A DNA stretch of 64,000 nt from Okeania hirsuta (lineage in GTDB: Bacteria > Cyanobacteriota > Cyanobacteriia > Cyanobacteriales > Microcoleaceae), in the NCBI RefSeq assembly GCF_003838195.1, contig NZ_RCBY01000008.1:16164-80163 (forward strand), given 5' to 3'. Shown here piece by piece: positions 17,292 to 27,261 of the stretch; positions within the stretch are counted from its first letter, which is position 1, and each line of letters opens with the position of its first letter. The position numbers and the translations under genes were made by a program. The notes beneath the pieces are model-generated. The model searched no databases and was not told the DNA's origin. It saw only the letters and a program-made list of their open reading frames with translations.

Positions 17292-17490
17292 TAAGCATTC
17301 AGCCGTCAGCTATCAGCTATCAGCTATTAGGTATTGTTTTTAGTTTTAGATAAAAGCTTTACTAATTGAGTCAGAATTAAATCTTACTACAAAAACTGGC
17401 TAAAACAGTCTATTTTCATTAAAACCCTGTCCTTTTTCTGAGAGTTGATAGCTAATAACTGTTTGCGCAGCATTCCGTAGGAAATGCTTA
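17292..17490. repeat. MITE-like element, family M
   Basis: Opens with TAAGCATTCAGCCGTCAGC and closes with a GCGCAGCATTCCGTAGG block and AAATGCTTA. About 199 bp. Shows how the family C motif forms the alternative right end of family M. Confidence 0.6.
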
Positions 17491-17714
17491 CAGAATAATA
17501 CCAAATAGTTTTCAACTAAAATCCTTGGAAAGATTCGTCCAAGATTATCTCTATAGATATTGCTTGATGAAAAGTCAATTATTGTCTGTAGTTGTTTGAG
17601 AAGGAAAAATTAAGAAAATATTAGAGAAAAAGGTCTTCATCTGAGGGAAAGGTAAAAATGTTCTGAAAAGTTCCTTTTGAAAAGCACCCAATATAAGGAT
17701 AAACGAAGAGACAA

Positions 17715-18038
17715 ATGGAAAGATTGTGGAAAATTATCGCAGGAATCATGCTGGTCGCATTGGTTTTTTTCGGTACGATGCTGGCAAATGTAACTTCAGC
17801 TCTTGCAGACGATATGGGGCCATTGTCCCCTGATGTATTTATCCGAGGGCGAGGGCTTGCTGTTACCGATGTTTCTGGCCCAGAAGAATGTTCTAACTTA
17901 TGTGAAAATGATTCTGAGTGTATAGCAGTGAATTGGTTTCGACCTACATCAACTTGTACGGAGTTAATGGCTTACTTTTCAGCAGAAGTAAATCCAGACT
18001 ACATTTCTGCATTAAAACCCCAAGGTTACGGTAACTAA
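17715..18038 (+). CDS. Small secreted protein with PAN/Apple-like cysteine motif
   Basis: Encodes 107 residues. A signal peptide (about 1-31: basic start, hydrophobic core, SALA cleavage site before DDM) is followed by a short mature part with four cysteines (59, 63, 69, 81) in the pattern ECSNLCENDSECIAVNW...TC, as in PAN/Apple domains that bind protein or carbohydrate. At about 75 mature residues it is near the minimum for one domain. A weak AAGAG ribosome binding site precedes the ATG. Probably exported to periplasm or outside. Role unknown; it is 360 bp from the large RTX exoprotein but on the opposite strand. Confidence 0.8.
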   Translation: MERLWKIIAGIMLVALVFFGTMLANVTSALADDMGPLSPDVFIRGRGLAVTDVSGPEECSNLCENDSECIAVNWFRPTSTCTELMAYFSAEVNPDYISALKPQGYGN

Positions 18039-18236
18039 TCGCAATATTGGACCCACCTTTTTGCGTAGCATTCCGTAGCAAAAAACCTAGTTATATCATG
18101 TCCGGATGATATAATTATAAATTTCTAACCGCGATCGGAGCCGTTTTCGCTTTGGTAGACTACATAGCTCCTGCCTTAAAGCCAACATCTCTGTACTCTA
18201 TTCTAATGAAAACTGCTATCAATCGATCGCTGTTGT

Positions 18237-18380
18237 TATATTATGTCCGGATAATTAGTGAGAAAAAACTTTCTCCTTCTTCTCTTGTTCTTCTTCTTTC
18301 TTCCCTCCTGACTCCTGACTCCTGACTCCTGAGGACTCCGTCGTTATTTATTTATAACTGTTCAACCGGACATGATATTA
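18237..18380. repeat. MITE-like element, family H (TATATCATGTCCGG ends)
   Basis: Left end TATATTATGTCCGG, right end CCGGACATGATATTA, about 144 bp, with a TGACTCC heptamer tract (about 18299-18333) inside. A second left-type end, nearly palindromic (TATATCATGTCCGGATGATATA), lies at 18092-18113. Confidence 0.65.
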
Positions 18381-18401
18381 ATGAAATCAAAGGAAAGAGC
18401 G

Positions 18402-21400
18402 TCAAGCTCTGACTAAGAAATCATCTGCCTCCAAAGATACTCCATTAGAGAAAATAGCAAAGCGATCGCCATCTCCCAACCCATTCTCTATACCATTAGG
18501 ATTATAATATAAGGTACTATTAGCAGAGTCATAAACGATCGTAGCATCAGCGGTAAATACATCAGCTTCACCATCCACCACAGCAAATTCGCTACTATCT
18601 AGACTTTCTCCAGGAGTAGTTGCAATGGCAGTGAATACAGTCACATCCAAGAGGATTCGATCTTTGCCAGATACAAAATCAGTAATTTCATCCACACCTA
18701 AATTTGCTTCGCTAAATGTTTTATTAGCAGCAAAAATAAATTTATCCTTACTCGCTCCACCACTGAGAATATCGTCATCCTCTCCTCCATTCAGGCGATC
18801 GCGTCCGATACCACCACTCAGACTATCTTCTCCACTGCCACCAAGCAAAGCATCGAAACCCAACCAACCAATTAAAGTATCATTGCCACTATTTCCCTTG
18901 AGAGTATCGTTTTCATAACCACCTTTGAGAATATCGTCACCATCACCACCTTTGAGAATATCGTTACCCCGGTTGCCATAGAGTTCGTCATCACCAGCAA
19001 AGCCAAAGATAATATCGTTACCACCTTTGCCTTGCTTAATATCATTTCCTGAAGTTCCCTTAAGTAGGTCGTTAGAACTAGATGATATTTTTGTTAAAAT
19101 TTCAGAACCAGAAATCTCATCAACTAACTCAATATAACCTACGCCAACTTCTCCTGCTTCCTCTGCAAAAAAGTCTTTCAGTGTCAGATCGTCTGCTGCT
19201 TGGAAACTGCCATCTTGGTTAACATCTATGATTAGATCGGTATCTTCTCGATGCAAGTCTGACATAGAAGTTTCCATACCTTCAAGAGTCAAAGTTTCGC
19301 GACCAGCTACTTCTTGAATCTCCAGACCTCCAACATCAGCAGCATTCAATTCAAATAATTCATTACTCGTACTGCCATGAAGTACCCCATCTTCGGCATC
19401 CTCCACAGTTCTCACAGGTAATATTTGACCTCGAATATCACCAGGTTCAGGATTTTCGTTTGTATGCACCTGGACGTAGAGGTTGCCATGAAATAGATTA
19501 ACTAGAGAAGTTATCACTGGTTGAGTTCCCGGCATTTGAGCGGTAGGCAGAATGGCTATTTCCCCGGTAGGAAGATCGCCTCCTTCTAGCAGACTTGCTG
19601 CAACTGTAGTGCCTTCTACCGTAGATATGGTGATATTTTCTGTTATCTCAACTGTTGCACCGTTGGCAAAGTTGAGCTGAGTTCCCTCAAAAATGTTGAG
19701 TTCGTCTCGGGGTTCCCCATCTAGTAGTTTGATACCTAAAGTGCCATCATCGTAAGCTTCAACAACTTCAATTTCTAATTCGGGAGCTGTCCAGTCACCA
19801 TAAACCCCATCAGACTTGGGTTCAGAATGGCGAGCAAAATTGGCAGCAGCATCAGACCAATCCCATTTACCTGTAATTGTTTCACTTTCGTAGTCGATCT
19901 CAATGTCATCATCATCTACGGATGGTGCCCCAAAGATATTCAAAACATGACTCCCATTAGTGCCATAGTCGCGGTGGTGAAAGTGAATTTTGGTAACAGC
20001 ATTATCGGTGGTACGTTCTGCGGGGTCTTCAATTAGATCGATTCCATTGAATTGAATCGTATATTCTATTTCTGTCTGTTCGGCATTGAGACTAAAAGTT
20101 GCAACTCCTGTAGCATCTGACTCTACTCCATTTTGACTGCTGTCTAAGAAGGCTTTAAATTCTTGAGCTGGTTCGGTCATGCCGAAGTTTTCCAGCAGAT
20201 AGTTTTGAGCTGCCAGAATAGTATCTTGGTCTGCATCGGGGGCGGGAGAGAGATTTTGATTGTAGAGAATATAAACAGGATCGGAAGGAATGCTACCAGG
20301 AATGTTAGTCTCAACCTCCACTGGCAAGAGGTAAAGTCCGTCATCAATACCAGTAGGTGAAGTACCTGCCTGTAATTCCATGACATAATGCCAGTGGTCA
20401 TTACCTGCCTGGTCATATTCTGCATAATAGTAGGGTTGTCCTTCTACAACAGCTTCCCCTGTAGTGACTTCATTTACGAATTCTACATACCATTCACCTT
20501 CATCATTGACTAACCAGTTTTCTTGATACCAGGTCATCACTTCTCCACCTGTGGTCACAAAACTTTCTCCATCCCAAACCTTCAGCTCATCGAGAAAGTT
20601 GACTTGGAAATAAGTATTGCGTTCGCGATCGAAAGAATCATCCACTGGACTACCGTCTACAGGAGTATCGTAGAACATATCTATTTGTGGTGTAAAGCCA
20701 GGAAAATAGGATGCGTTATCAGTATAGCGATAGTCGAAGGCAGTATCTGATTCTTCTACTACTCGGTCATCCCAAACCCCAACTGGTGCTAAAGTGAGAT
20801 AGTCGTCAGAAAATAGGTTGGTGTAGCCATTACTCACGCTGTCATCTTTGCCAAGATAGGCTCTGATTTGACCTGTTTCATCTTGACCGAAATAGAATTG
20901 TAAACCGTGAAACACTCCAGGATAATATTGAATAATTTGTGGTAAAAAAGCTATCTCTGAAGTAACTGAACCAATGCGACTTTCTAAATCCCAAGTTCCA
21001 CCTTTTAATGGGTTGCCCACCTGATGTTTTGAAGCAGCAATATTAGCTCCAGTTAGTTGATGTAAAAGTTTGATAAAGTTATTTGATTGACTGGCAATAT
21101 TACAACTATAAAGTAATATATCGACAATGCCCCATTCTTGCAGATATCCACTATATTCGGCAAGATATTGCTCATTTATGGGTGTTTTTCCTAGATATAA
21201 AATTCCAGGATCGCCATGACAAACTATATACAAACTATTAGTTGGATAGTTAGATAAAAGTTCGGTAATTTGTTCTATGCCATCACGATTAGGGTCAATT
21301 AAAGCAACTTTTGTTTGTGGAGTAACTCCGGTGGCTAACTGGCGATAATTTTCCACTCTGGTGTCAATTACCATCAATCTTTTATGCTGTCGGAGTTGTT

Positions 21401-21455
21401 GCAACTTTTGGTTGATTTTTGTTGATTCTGTAGATTTTTTTAAGATTAAATTCAT
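18402..21455 (-). CDS. DUF4347-CHRD-RTX exoprotein
   Basis: Encodes 1017 residues. N-terminal DUF4347 domain (about 25-185) with a His/Cys pair resembling clan CD proteases: VCHGDPG (His80) and LLYSCN (Cys118). A middle region (about 430-690) contains a CHRD domain (FKAFLDSSQNGVES, IHFHHRDYG, HTNENPEPGDIRGQI). The C-terminal part (about 800-905) has about nine RTX nonapeptides of the GGxGNDxL type, which bind Ca2+, then a beta-rich tail without Cys. DUF4347 and RTX repeats are typical of large cyanobacterial type I-secreted surface proteins; no Sec signal peptide is present. No secretion genes adjoin. The ATG at 21455 has GAGG 10 bases upstream. Confidence 0.9.
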   Translation of the reverse strand: MNLILKKSTESTKINQKLQQLRQHKRLMVIDTRVENYRQLATGVTPQTKVALIDPNRDGIEQITELLSNYPTNSLYIVCHGDPGILYLGKTPINEQYLAEYSGYLQEWGIVDILLYSCNIASQSNNFIKLLHQLTGANIAASKHQVGNPLKGGTWDLESRIGSVTSEIAFLPQIIQYYPGVFHGLQFYFGQDETGQIRAYLGKDDSVSNGYTNLFSDDYLTLAPVGVWDDRVVEESDTAFDYRYTDNASYFPGFTPQIDMFYDTPVDGSPVDDSFDRERNTYFQVNFLDELKVWDGESFVTTGGEVMTWYQENWLVNDEGEWYVEFVNEVTTGEAVVEGQPYYYAEYDQAGNDHWHYVMELQAGTSPTGIDDGLYLLPVEVETNIPGSIPSDPVYILYNQNLSPAPDADQDTILAAQNYLLENFGMTEPAQEFKAFLDSSQNGVESDATGVATFSLNAEQTEIEYTIQFNGIDLIEDPAERTTDNAVTKIHFHHRDYGTNGSHVLNIFGAPSVDDDDIEIDYESETITGKWDWSDAAANFARHSEPKSDGVYGDWTAPELEIEVVEAYDDGTLGIKLLDGEPRDELNIFEGTQLNFANGATVEITENITISTVEGTTVAASLLEGGDLPTGEIAILPTAQMPGTQPVITSLVNLFHGNLYVQVHTNENPEPGDIRGQILPVRTVEDAEDGVLHGSTSNELFELNAADVGGLEIQEVAGRETLTLEGMETSMSDLHREDTDLIIDVNQDGSFQAADDLTLKDFFAEEAGEVGVGYIELVDEISGSEILTKISSSSNDLLKGTSGNDIKQGKGGNDIIFGFAGDDELYGNRGNDILKGGDGDDILKGGYENDTLKGNSGNDTLIGWLGFDALLGGSGEDSLSGGIGRDRLNGGEDDDILSGGASKDKFIFAANKTFSEANLGVDEITDFVSGKDRILLDVTVFTAIATTPGESLDSSEFAVVDGEADVFTADATIVYDSANSTLYYNPNGIENGLGDGDRFAIFSNGVSLEADDFLVRA

Positions 21456-21828
21456 CTTGATAAATCCTCAAATTGATAAATTTGAGAAATACCCTAATCT
21501 CTCAGTAAATATTTTGTCAAAAGACAATTTGTCAAAGATTAAGTAATTCTAAAATATGGGATATGAATTGTGAATTTGGAGGAAACCGTTTAGGTTTATT
21601 TTTGTTTTAATGATTTTTCTAGTTGTTTATATTTGATACCTAATAAACGTTATTTGTCTTGTGGATGATGGCGAATATGTTTCAGTATTCTAGTGATAAT
21701 TATCTGCCAAAATCTTGGAGTTCAAACGGCGACGTTATGAGGAGTTAGGATGAATAAATATCGGACTTTGGCAAGATGAAATTGTCTGATCTCTACCTCA
21801 GAAAAATTTTATAGAGTTTATAGCTTAT
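21456..21828. other. Intergenic region upstream of RTX gene
   Basis: Probably contains the promoter of the RTX gene. The distal part (about 21700-21828) may be the decayed front of the recombinase fragment that follows, but no confident reading was possible. Confidence 0.35.
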
Positions 21829-21990
21829 GGAGAGAAGTAACCAATCAAAGTCCCATATTAACAGGAGTAAGACTCCATGATTTACGTCATACTTTTGCCA
21901 CCGAAAGAGTTGGTTTAATGGGAATTGAGGAACTGCGGGCCTTGATGGGTCATTTTCACATTCTTTAAAGTATCAAAAAGTCATATCATT
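21829..21990 (+). pseudogene. Tyrosine recombinase (phage integrase family) C-terminal fragment
   Basis: In one frame: WREVTNQSPILTGVRLHDLRHTFATERVG, then IEELRALMGH, then a stop and SIKKS. HxLRHTFAT and the LMGH motif are the catalytic box II residues of tyrosine recombinases. The final catalytic Tyr would lie past the stop, where the shifted reading gives LKYQKV. The upstream part is unreadable. A remnant of a mobile element or phage-type integrase. Confidence 0.65.
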
Positions 21991-21991
21991 A

Positions 21992-22209
21992 ATACCAATT
22001 TGATAAATGTTTGCTACAAATAGCTAGGGTATTTATTAGAATTTCCTACGGAATGCTCCGCAAACAGAATCCAGAATTCAGGAGTCGTATGGGAATAGAT
22101 TTAATACCAATTTTCAGGTCGTAAATTCTCTTTTTTGTCAAAGGGACATTTCCTACAAAATCTTTTTATTGCACTTATTATTCGTAACATTCTTTTTTCA
22201 AATTGGTAT
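21992..22209. repeat. MITE-like element, family G, with family C insertion
   Basis: Ends ATACCAATTTGATAAATG and CAAATTGGTAT. It contains GCTACAAATAGCTAGG, a family C motif (CCTACGGAATGCTCCGCAAA) at about 22045-22070, and an ATTATTCGTAACATTC block near the right end. Confidence 0.7.
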
Positions 22210-22404
22210 AAGGGCAAAACAAGTTGCTCAAAACGCTTTGCAAATCTTATTAACTGAGGAGTTGTAAGTAGAAATTAAATTTATATTATTATGAGAGCAA
22301 TTCTTACAACACAAGAGTATTGACAATACTCTTGCTCTGATGAGTGAGTGTTGAGGGCGTTTATATACATGTCAGATGTTGCTACAAAGCTTGCGTGGTA
22401 TGAT

Positions 22405-24186
22405 TTACAGCCTTGGCGCATATTTTCGTTCCATTACTACCGATCGCCCGTTAACTATTTGAGTTTGATTCAATAAAAAAGCTTTGCCAGCTTCAGTATC
22501 AAACGCCCAAGCTTTAAGTTTAACCTTTCCTTGAGGAATTTCTTCCACAGTAAAAGACTTTTGCCAACCTGAATCTAAATAAGCTGAATTATCAAAATAT
22601 TCCTTGACACTAGGTCTCGGCATTCTCTGATTAATTAACTTAAATATGATGTCTTCTCCCTCGGTATTTTCGTAAGTTAAAATCACACCATCAGCAACTT
22701 CATTTCTTTCGGGTAAAATTGCCCAACCATTGGCAAAATAAGTCCGATTATCAATTTGATTAACTGTATCAAAATAACCATAATTTAATTCTGTTTGTCT
22801 CTCTCCAGCAATATCTTGAATATTCTTACTCTTGACTAAACCAGGTTGTAAAAAACCTAATTTATCCAGAATATTAGCTGTATTTCTCAGAGGTTCAGGA
22901 CTTCTTTTAGTCACTAAACATTCATCTTGAGGAATAACATTTATCATTAACAGGCAAGCCTTACTTTGTAATAAAATTACTCGGCGATCGCTCATCCTCT
23001 CCAAAGCATTAATAGTAGTCTTAAGATGTAAGATAATCAAAATACTAACTAAAAAGTAGGAAGTATATTTAATCAACTTTGTCTGAACATTTTTTTCACT
23101 AGCTAACTGCCAAAAAATAGCCAACAAATAAACCAAAGAAACCATCAAATATAAAGAAAAAGCCGTATATCTTGGAGCCAAAGATTGTTCGACACCAAAA
23201 CCAACTCTACCTACAGCAGTTACAGCACCACTAATAATTCCATAAACCCCAATTATTAGCCAGCCAATTAAACGATGTAACAATAAAAAATCTGTTTTAA
23301 CTAACCAAAAAAATTTCCAACCTAAAAACAGCCAAAAACCAAATACCAAACCTCCAACTATTGTCGCCACAGTTAAATTTTCAAATCCTAAAGGAGCGCC
23401 TAAAAAAGCTAAAAAATAATGAACTGTCTCAACTGGATGAGCTATAGCAGATAAAAAACTTGGATGTTTATCGGGCTTTTGATAATCATAAAAATATACG
23501 ACTAAATTAGCAACTAAACCCAACAACCCACCGATAATTATCCAAATATTCTTAGTAAAAACTTCCTCAAATTTTCCAGAAGCTAAAATTGCCAATGCTG
23601 GAAAAATTAATACCCAAATTAACATTCCATTGGCATAAGAAAAAGTGCTAACCGTACAGAGACAAAAACAAATAATAAACTTAGTTCTTAAATTCAGTTT
23701 TTTCTGGGCAATAACCAAACAACCAGTCAAACAAGCAACAGGGATATAAACAACAATTTGAATTCCCCAAAGCCAATTTTCATATTGGGCAGGAGAAAAA
23801 ATTAGTAAATTAGAAATTGCCAAGAGCAAAAGTTGAGTAAAAAGACTAGCCCTAACAGTCAACCTATTTAAACAATAAATATTGAAAGAAACAACACAAG
23901 TCAACAAAAATATCACCAACATTTCATATCTGACATCCCAATTAGTCAAATAAGCTAAACCGATAAAAATTAGCCTGGGAAAAAATTTTCTACTTTCATG
24001 GAATTGAGCAAATAAATCGCTAAAAGATAAATTTCCAGCATAGATTTTCTCAAACATTACTGCTAGAGGCCATTGGTCAGAAAAAGGAAAATTTACGCTA
24101 TATTTTAGGATGCAAATTCCCATGAATAAAACTGGCAAAAAAATCAGAAATAAAATAGGAATTTGTCGGCGGTTGAATTGTTGCAT
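22405..24186 (-). CDS. Polytopic membrane protein with C-terminal soluble domain (intact paralogue)
   Basis: Encodes 593 residues with 10-12 hydrophobic segments (about 10-420) and a C-terminal soluble part. It is the uninterrupted paralogue of 12377-14437: shared blocks include LTNWDVRYEML, TFSYANGMLIW, YFYDYQKPD, AVGRVGFGVEQSLAPRYT and the tail KLKAWAFDTEAGKAF. The C-terminal block (FANGWAILPERNEVADGVILTYEN ... AWAFD) resembles domains that close several cyanobacterial membrane proteins of envelope polysaccharide synthesis; substrate and reaction are unknown. A GT-C-like fold is possible (acidic first loop FSDQW), but unproven. Start at ATG 24186 with MQQFNRRQ before the first helix. Confidence 0.85.
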   Translation of the reverse strand: MQQFNRRQIPILFLIFLPVLFMGICILKYSVNFPFSDQWPLAVMFEKIYAGNLSFSDLFAQFHESRKFFPRLIFIGLAYLTNWDVRYEMLVIFLLTCVVSFNIYCLNRLTVRASLFTQLLLLAISNLLIFSPAQYENWLWGIQIVVYIPVACLTGCLVIAQKKLNLRTKFIICFCLCTVSTFSYANGMLIWVLIFPALAILASGKFEEVFTKNIWIIIGGLLGLVANLVVYFYDYQKPDKHPSFLSAIAHPVETVHYFLAFLGAPLGFENLTVATIVGGLVFGFWLFLGWKFFWLVKTDFLLLHRLIGWLIIGVYGIISGAVTAVGRVGFGVEQSLAPRYTAFSLYLMVSLVYLLAIFWQLASEKNVQTKLIKYTSYFLVSILIILHLKTTINALERMSDRRVILLQSKACLLMINVIPQDECLVTKRSPEPLRNTANILDKLGFLQPGLVKSKNIQDIAGERQTELNYGYFDTVNQIDNRTYFANGWAILPERNEVADGVILTYENTEGEDIIFKLINQRMPRPSVKEYFDNSAYLDSGWQKSFTVEEIPQGKVKLKAWAFDTEAGKAFLLNQTQIVNGRSVVMERKYAPRL

Positions 24187-24373
24187 AGACTAGAAATATT
24201 TGAATTAATGACTATACTCAAGAGCTTTTCAAGTTTAATAAACTCCAGGTATAAAAGATAATATTAGATAATTTTCAGACGAAACAAAGGAAAAATGTAT
24301 TTATAGAACCCCTGAGTGGGATCTTTTAGGAATAAAGTTATACTAATGAGCGATCACCAACTAGCATGAGAAA

Positions 24374-24720
24374 ATGCCAGCCTTCAAGTAGTTTAACAGA
24401 CAAAGAATAGGTTCTGATCGAACCACTACTACCTAAGAAGAAGAAAACTCGGCCACAAAAATGGAGCAACAGAGAAATCTTAGATGGTATCTTGTATCAA
24501 CTTAAGAATGGTTGTAACAGGTGTAACTTACCCTGCATACTTACCTCCTTATTCAACAGTGTTTTGGCAGCTACATTCAGTGGCGAGCATCAGGGATAAT
24601 TGAGAAGGTTAGAGATGTATTGCATTCTCAAGTACATCAACAGGTAAAAAAAGCCAGATGGACAACTTTAATCATCATTGATTCACTTATCTGTAAAAAA
24701 TACCTGTAATGCTAGTATCA
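24374..24720 (+). mobile_element. Degenerate IS5-family transposase remnant
   Basis: Frames spell SSSLTDKE, a TAG where Trp is expected, VLIEPLLPKKKKTRPQKWS, NREILDGILYQLKNGCN, and then HSQVHQQVKKARWTTLIIID in a shifted frame. This is the N-terminal DUF4096-like part and the start of the DDE domain of an IS5-type transposase. At least two frameshifts and a stop make it inactive. Only the first third remains; no terminal inverted repeats found. Confidence 0.7.
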
Positions 24721-24815
24721 AGTCAATCATGATTTTGTTTTTACAAATCCACGAACGGAATTAAGCGACATAAGCGCGTTAGATAGTCTCGGTTTTCCTT
24801 CTTGCTCCGTCCTTA

Positions 24816-24852
24816 CTCTGAGGAAACCTCAGAGCGGGCGGTGCGCTTTTTT
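24816..24852 (+). terminator. Possible terminator or stable hairpin
   Basis: Perfect 8-bp inverted repeat CTCTGAGG / CCTCAGAG with a 3-base loop (24816-24834), then GCGGGCGGTGCGC and a run of six T (24847-24852). The gap between stem and T-run is longer than in a textbook terminator. No gene ends immediately upstream except the IS5 remnant, so it could belong to that element. Confidence 0.35.
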
Positions 24853-25206
24853 ACTTATTGCAGCAAAGCCAATGTATCTGACGATTAGGGATGAACAGAA
24901 ATTTTGTCAGATAACATTGATTACTTCAAGTCCAAACCTGTTAACCCATAACAAAATTACTATTTTACTTGACAGGTGTAAAAGCTTGACCAAAAATTTT
25001 GTTTGCGCAGCATTCCGCAGGAAAAGGACTCTTAAAAAGACTACAGCTAAGATTAATCTGTGTTTGATCCGATTGATGCTTCAGAGATTGGCGGTCGCAT
25101 AGAACTCATTTGGGTTCTATAGCATGGTATGCTGACGCGAGGCCGCACCACTGTTCCCTGTTCCCTGCTATAAATAAAATGGTAAATAAATAATCTGGTT
25201 TGATAA
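24853..25206. other. Intergenic region with family C motif
   Basis: No credible gene; a 76-codon open frame here is a by-product of a repeat. It contains the family C motif GCGCAGCATTCCGCAGGAAA at about 25003-25024 and a short TTCCCTG tract at about 25154-25170 before the next gene. Confidence 0.45.
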
Positions 25207-26193
25207 ATGTTCTTATATTACTTATTGGGATTTCTACTTTTACTATCAGTAGTAGGTATTACGCTTTATTTCGTCACCCCTCGCAGTTATGAGTCGTCTG
25301 AGACGGTAGCTAATTCCTACGATGAATGGACTCAAGACGGTATCCTAGAATTTTACTGGGGCGAACACATTCACTTAGGTCACTATGGTTCGCCACCACA
25401 GAAGAAAGATTTTTTGACTGCAAAGTCTGACTTTGTCCATGAAATGGTGAAATGGGGAGGGTTGGATAAACTATCTCGCGGTACTACTGTTCTAGATGTA
25501 GGTTGTGGCATTGGTGGCAGCACCCGTATTTTAGCAAAAGATTATGGGTTTGACGTTACAGGAATTACGATTAGTCCTAAACAAGTACAACGCGCTCAGG
25601 AATTAACCCCGGAAGGAGTTGATGCTAAATTTCAGGTAGATGATGCTCTAGCACTTTCTTTTCCAGATAATAGTTTTGATGTCGTTTGGTCTATTGAAGC
25701 GGGACCTCATATGCCAGATAAAGCTAAATATGCTGAAGAAATGATGCGGGTATTAAAACCTGGTGGAATATTGGTTGTAGCTGACTGGAACCAGCGAGAC
25801 GATCGCCAAAAACCACTCAATTTCTGGGAAAAACCTGTAATGAAACAGTTATTAGAGCAGTGGTCTCATCCTGCTTTTTCTAGTATTGAGGGTTTTTCGG
25901 AACTGATAGCAGAAACTGGATTAGTGGAAGGGGAAGTAGTGACAACAGATTGGACACAGGAGACTATTCCTTCTTGGTTAGATTCTATTTGGCAAGGTGT
26001 AATTAGACCTCAAGGAATGATTCGTTTTGGTTTATCAGGGATAATTAAGTCTATACGAGAAGTACCTACTTTGTTACTGATGCGTTTGGCATTCGGGAGC
26101 GGTCTTTGTCGTTTCGGAATGTTCCGCGCGGTTAAGGTTAGTTCAATATTATCATCAACAGAGAATACTCAAGCTGAAGTAGTTAAAATGTAA
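25207..26193 (+). CDS. MPBQ/MSBQ methyltransferase (tocopherol and plastoquinone pathway; Sll0418 orthologue)
   Basis: Encodes 328 residues. An N-terminal membrane anchor (about 2-22) is followed by a class I SAM methyltransferase. Motif I is VLDVGCGIGGSTRILA, the next is DVTGITISPKQVQRA, and the substrate-side blocks WSIEAGPHMPDKAKYAEEMM and VADWNQRDDRQKPLNFWEKP match cyanobacterial 2-methyl-6-phytylbenzoquinone methyltransferase closely, with the typical ending LRLAFG-type LLLMRLAFGSGLCRFGMF. It methylates the ring of MPBQ in tocopherol synthesis and is membrane-associated. Start ATG 25207 includes the expected anchor. The last residues (SSTENTQAEVVKM) are a non-conserved tail. No pathway genes adjoin. 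Confidence 0.93.
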   Translation: MFLYYLLGFLLLLSVVGITLYFVTPRSYESSETVANSYDEWTQDGILEFYWGEHIHLGHYGSPPQKKDFLTAKSDFVHEMVKWGGLDKLSRGTTVLDVGCGIGGSTRILAKDYGFDVTGITISPKQVQRAQELTPEGVDAKFQVDDALALSFPDNSFDVVWSIEAGPHMPDKAKYAEEMMRVLKPGGILVVADWNQRDDRQKPLNFWEKPVMKQLLEQWSHPAFSSIEGFSELIAETGLVEGEVVTTDWTQETIPSWLDSIWQGVIRPQGMIRFGLSGIIKSIREVPTLLLMRLAFGSGLCRFGMFRAVKVSSILSSTENTQAEVVKM

Positions 26194-26331
26194 TGTCGTT
26201 TTGTTTAAGATAAATAGTATTTTTGCTGTTGCTTATTTTGCTAACTAGACTTACGCAAATTGACTTTTAAACCACCATATGTAGGGGCGAATGGTATTCG
26301 CCCTCTCTATTAGTTAACATCAATTTAATTT

Positions 26332-26976
26332 ATGACAAATTTACAAGTAAAAACTTCAACAGATACATGGATTTCAGCTACTTGGGATGAATATCTCCAA
26401 ACTATTGAAAATCCCATTTATACTAAAGCAAAATCTTATTATTATCAAGGAAAATTCAGAATAGAAATGTCACCAGTAAGTCACGACCATGCTAGCGATA
26501 ATACACTTATTTCTATAGCTATTGGTATTTTCTGTAGTCTCAAAAATATTGACAATAAAGGTCTAACTAATTGTAGTTATAGAAAAATCGGATTTCAAGA
26601 AGTACAACCAGATATTTCCTACCATATAGGTGACAATGCCAATATTATTCCCTGGGGAACTTCTATTGTAGATTTAGGTACATATCCACCCCCAGATTTA
26701 GTTATAGAAATAGCCAATACTTCACTGTCTGATGATAAAGGAGAGAAAAGGTTGATCTATGAAGATTTAAAAATCAAAGAATATTGGATAGTTGATGTAA
26801 AAAATGTAGATATTATTGCTTTTACTATGGTTGATGGTGGCAGTAAAAGGATTACAGAATCTATAGTTTTACCAGGATTAGTAATAGATGTTTTAAAAGC
26901 GGCTTTACAACAGAGTCGAAGTATCAATCAAAATCAAGTTATTGCTTCCCTATTGTCTCAATTTCAAGAATCTTAA
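26332..26976 (+). CDS. Uma2-family endonuclease-like protein (DUF820)
   Basis: Encodes 214 residues. Conserved points: WDEYLQTIENP start, YYYQGKFRIEMSPVSHDH (an Asp/His helix entry), VQPDISYHI, then PPPDLVIEIANTSLSDDK and YEDLKIKEYWIVDV, which form the PD-(D/E)XK fold core of Uma2 proteins. Targets and activity are not known for the family. Intact and of normal length. It precedes the EACC1-like/caspase cassette by 285 bp containing a family L repeat, so co-transcription is uncertain. Confidence 0.9.
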   Translation: MTNLQVKTSTDTWISATWDEYLQTIENPIYTKAKSYYYQGKFRIEMSPVSHDHASDNTLISIAIGIFCSLKNIDNKGLTNCSYRKIGFQEVQPDISYHIGDNANIIPWGTSIVDLGTYPPPDLVIEIANTSLSDDKGEKRLIYEDLKIKEYWIVDVKNVDIIAFTMVDGGSKRITESIVLPGLVIDVLKAALQQSRSINQNQVIASLLSQFQES

Positions 26977-27100
26977 TCAGAGAATATAGTAATCCTAAAT
27001 TATGTTGTAATATTTTATCGTGGGGGTTTGGATAACCCCTATAATTTACGATTTTTGCTTAAAGAACTAATTTAAGGTTATAATTATTCTGATTATCTGT

Positions 27101-27202
27101 TTACAGCGGTTTTCATTTTGGGTAGAACACAGTAGGGAGTTGCATACAATGTCCTGGATTATCATTTTTGTAATGTGGTTCATTGACCTGAAAACTGCTG
27201 TG
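27101..27202. repeat. MITE-like element, family L (TTACAGCGGTTTTCA ends)
   Basis: Left end TTACAGCGGTTTTCA, right end TGAAAACTGCTGTG-like (27190-27202), about 100 bp. Related elements at 38958-39120 and 61237-61345. It lies in the promoter region of the caspase cassette. Confidence 0.6.
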
Positions 27203-27261
27203 CTAGTTTATTTATCTTTTGAATTAGTAATTTTATTCCTGAAAACTAACAATTAAACATT

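Noticed and set aside
24872..25102. 76-codon plus-strand open frame
   Set aside because: Contains a family C repeat and has no recognisable protein feature.
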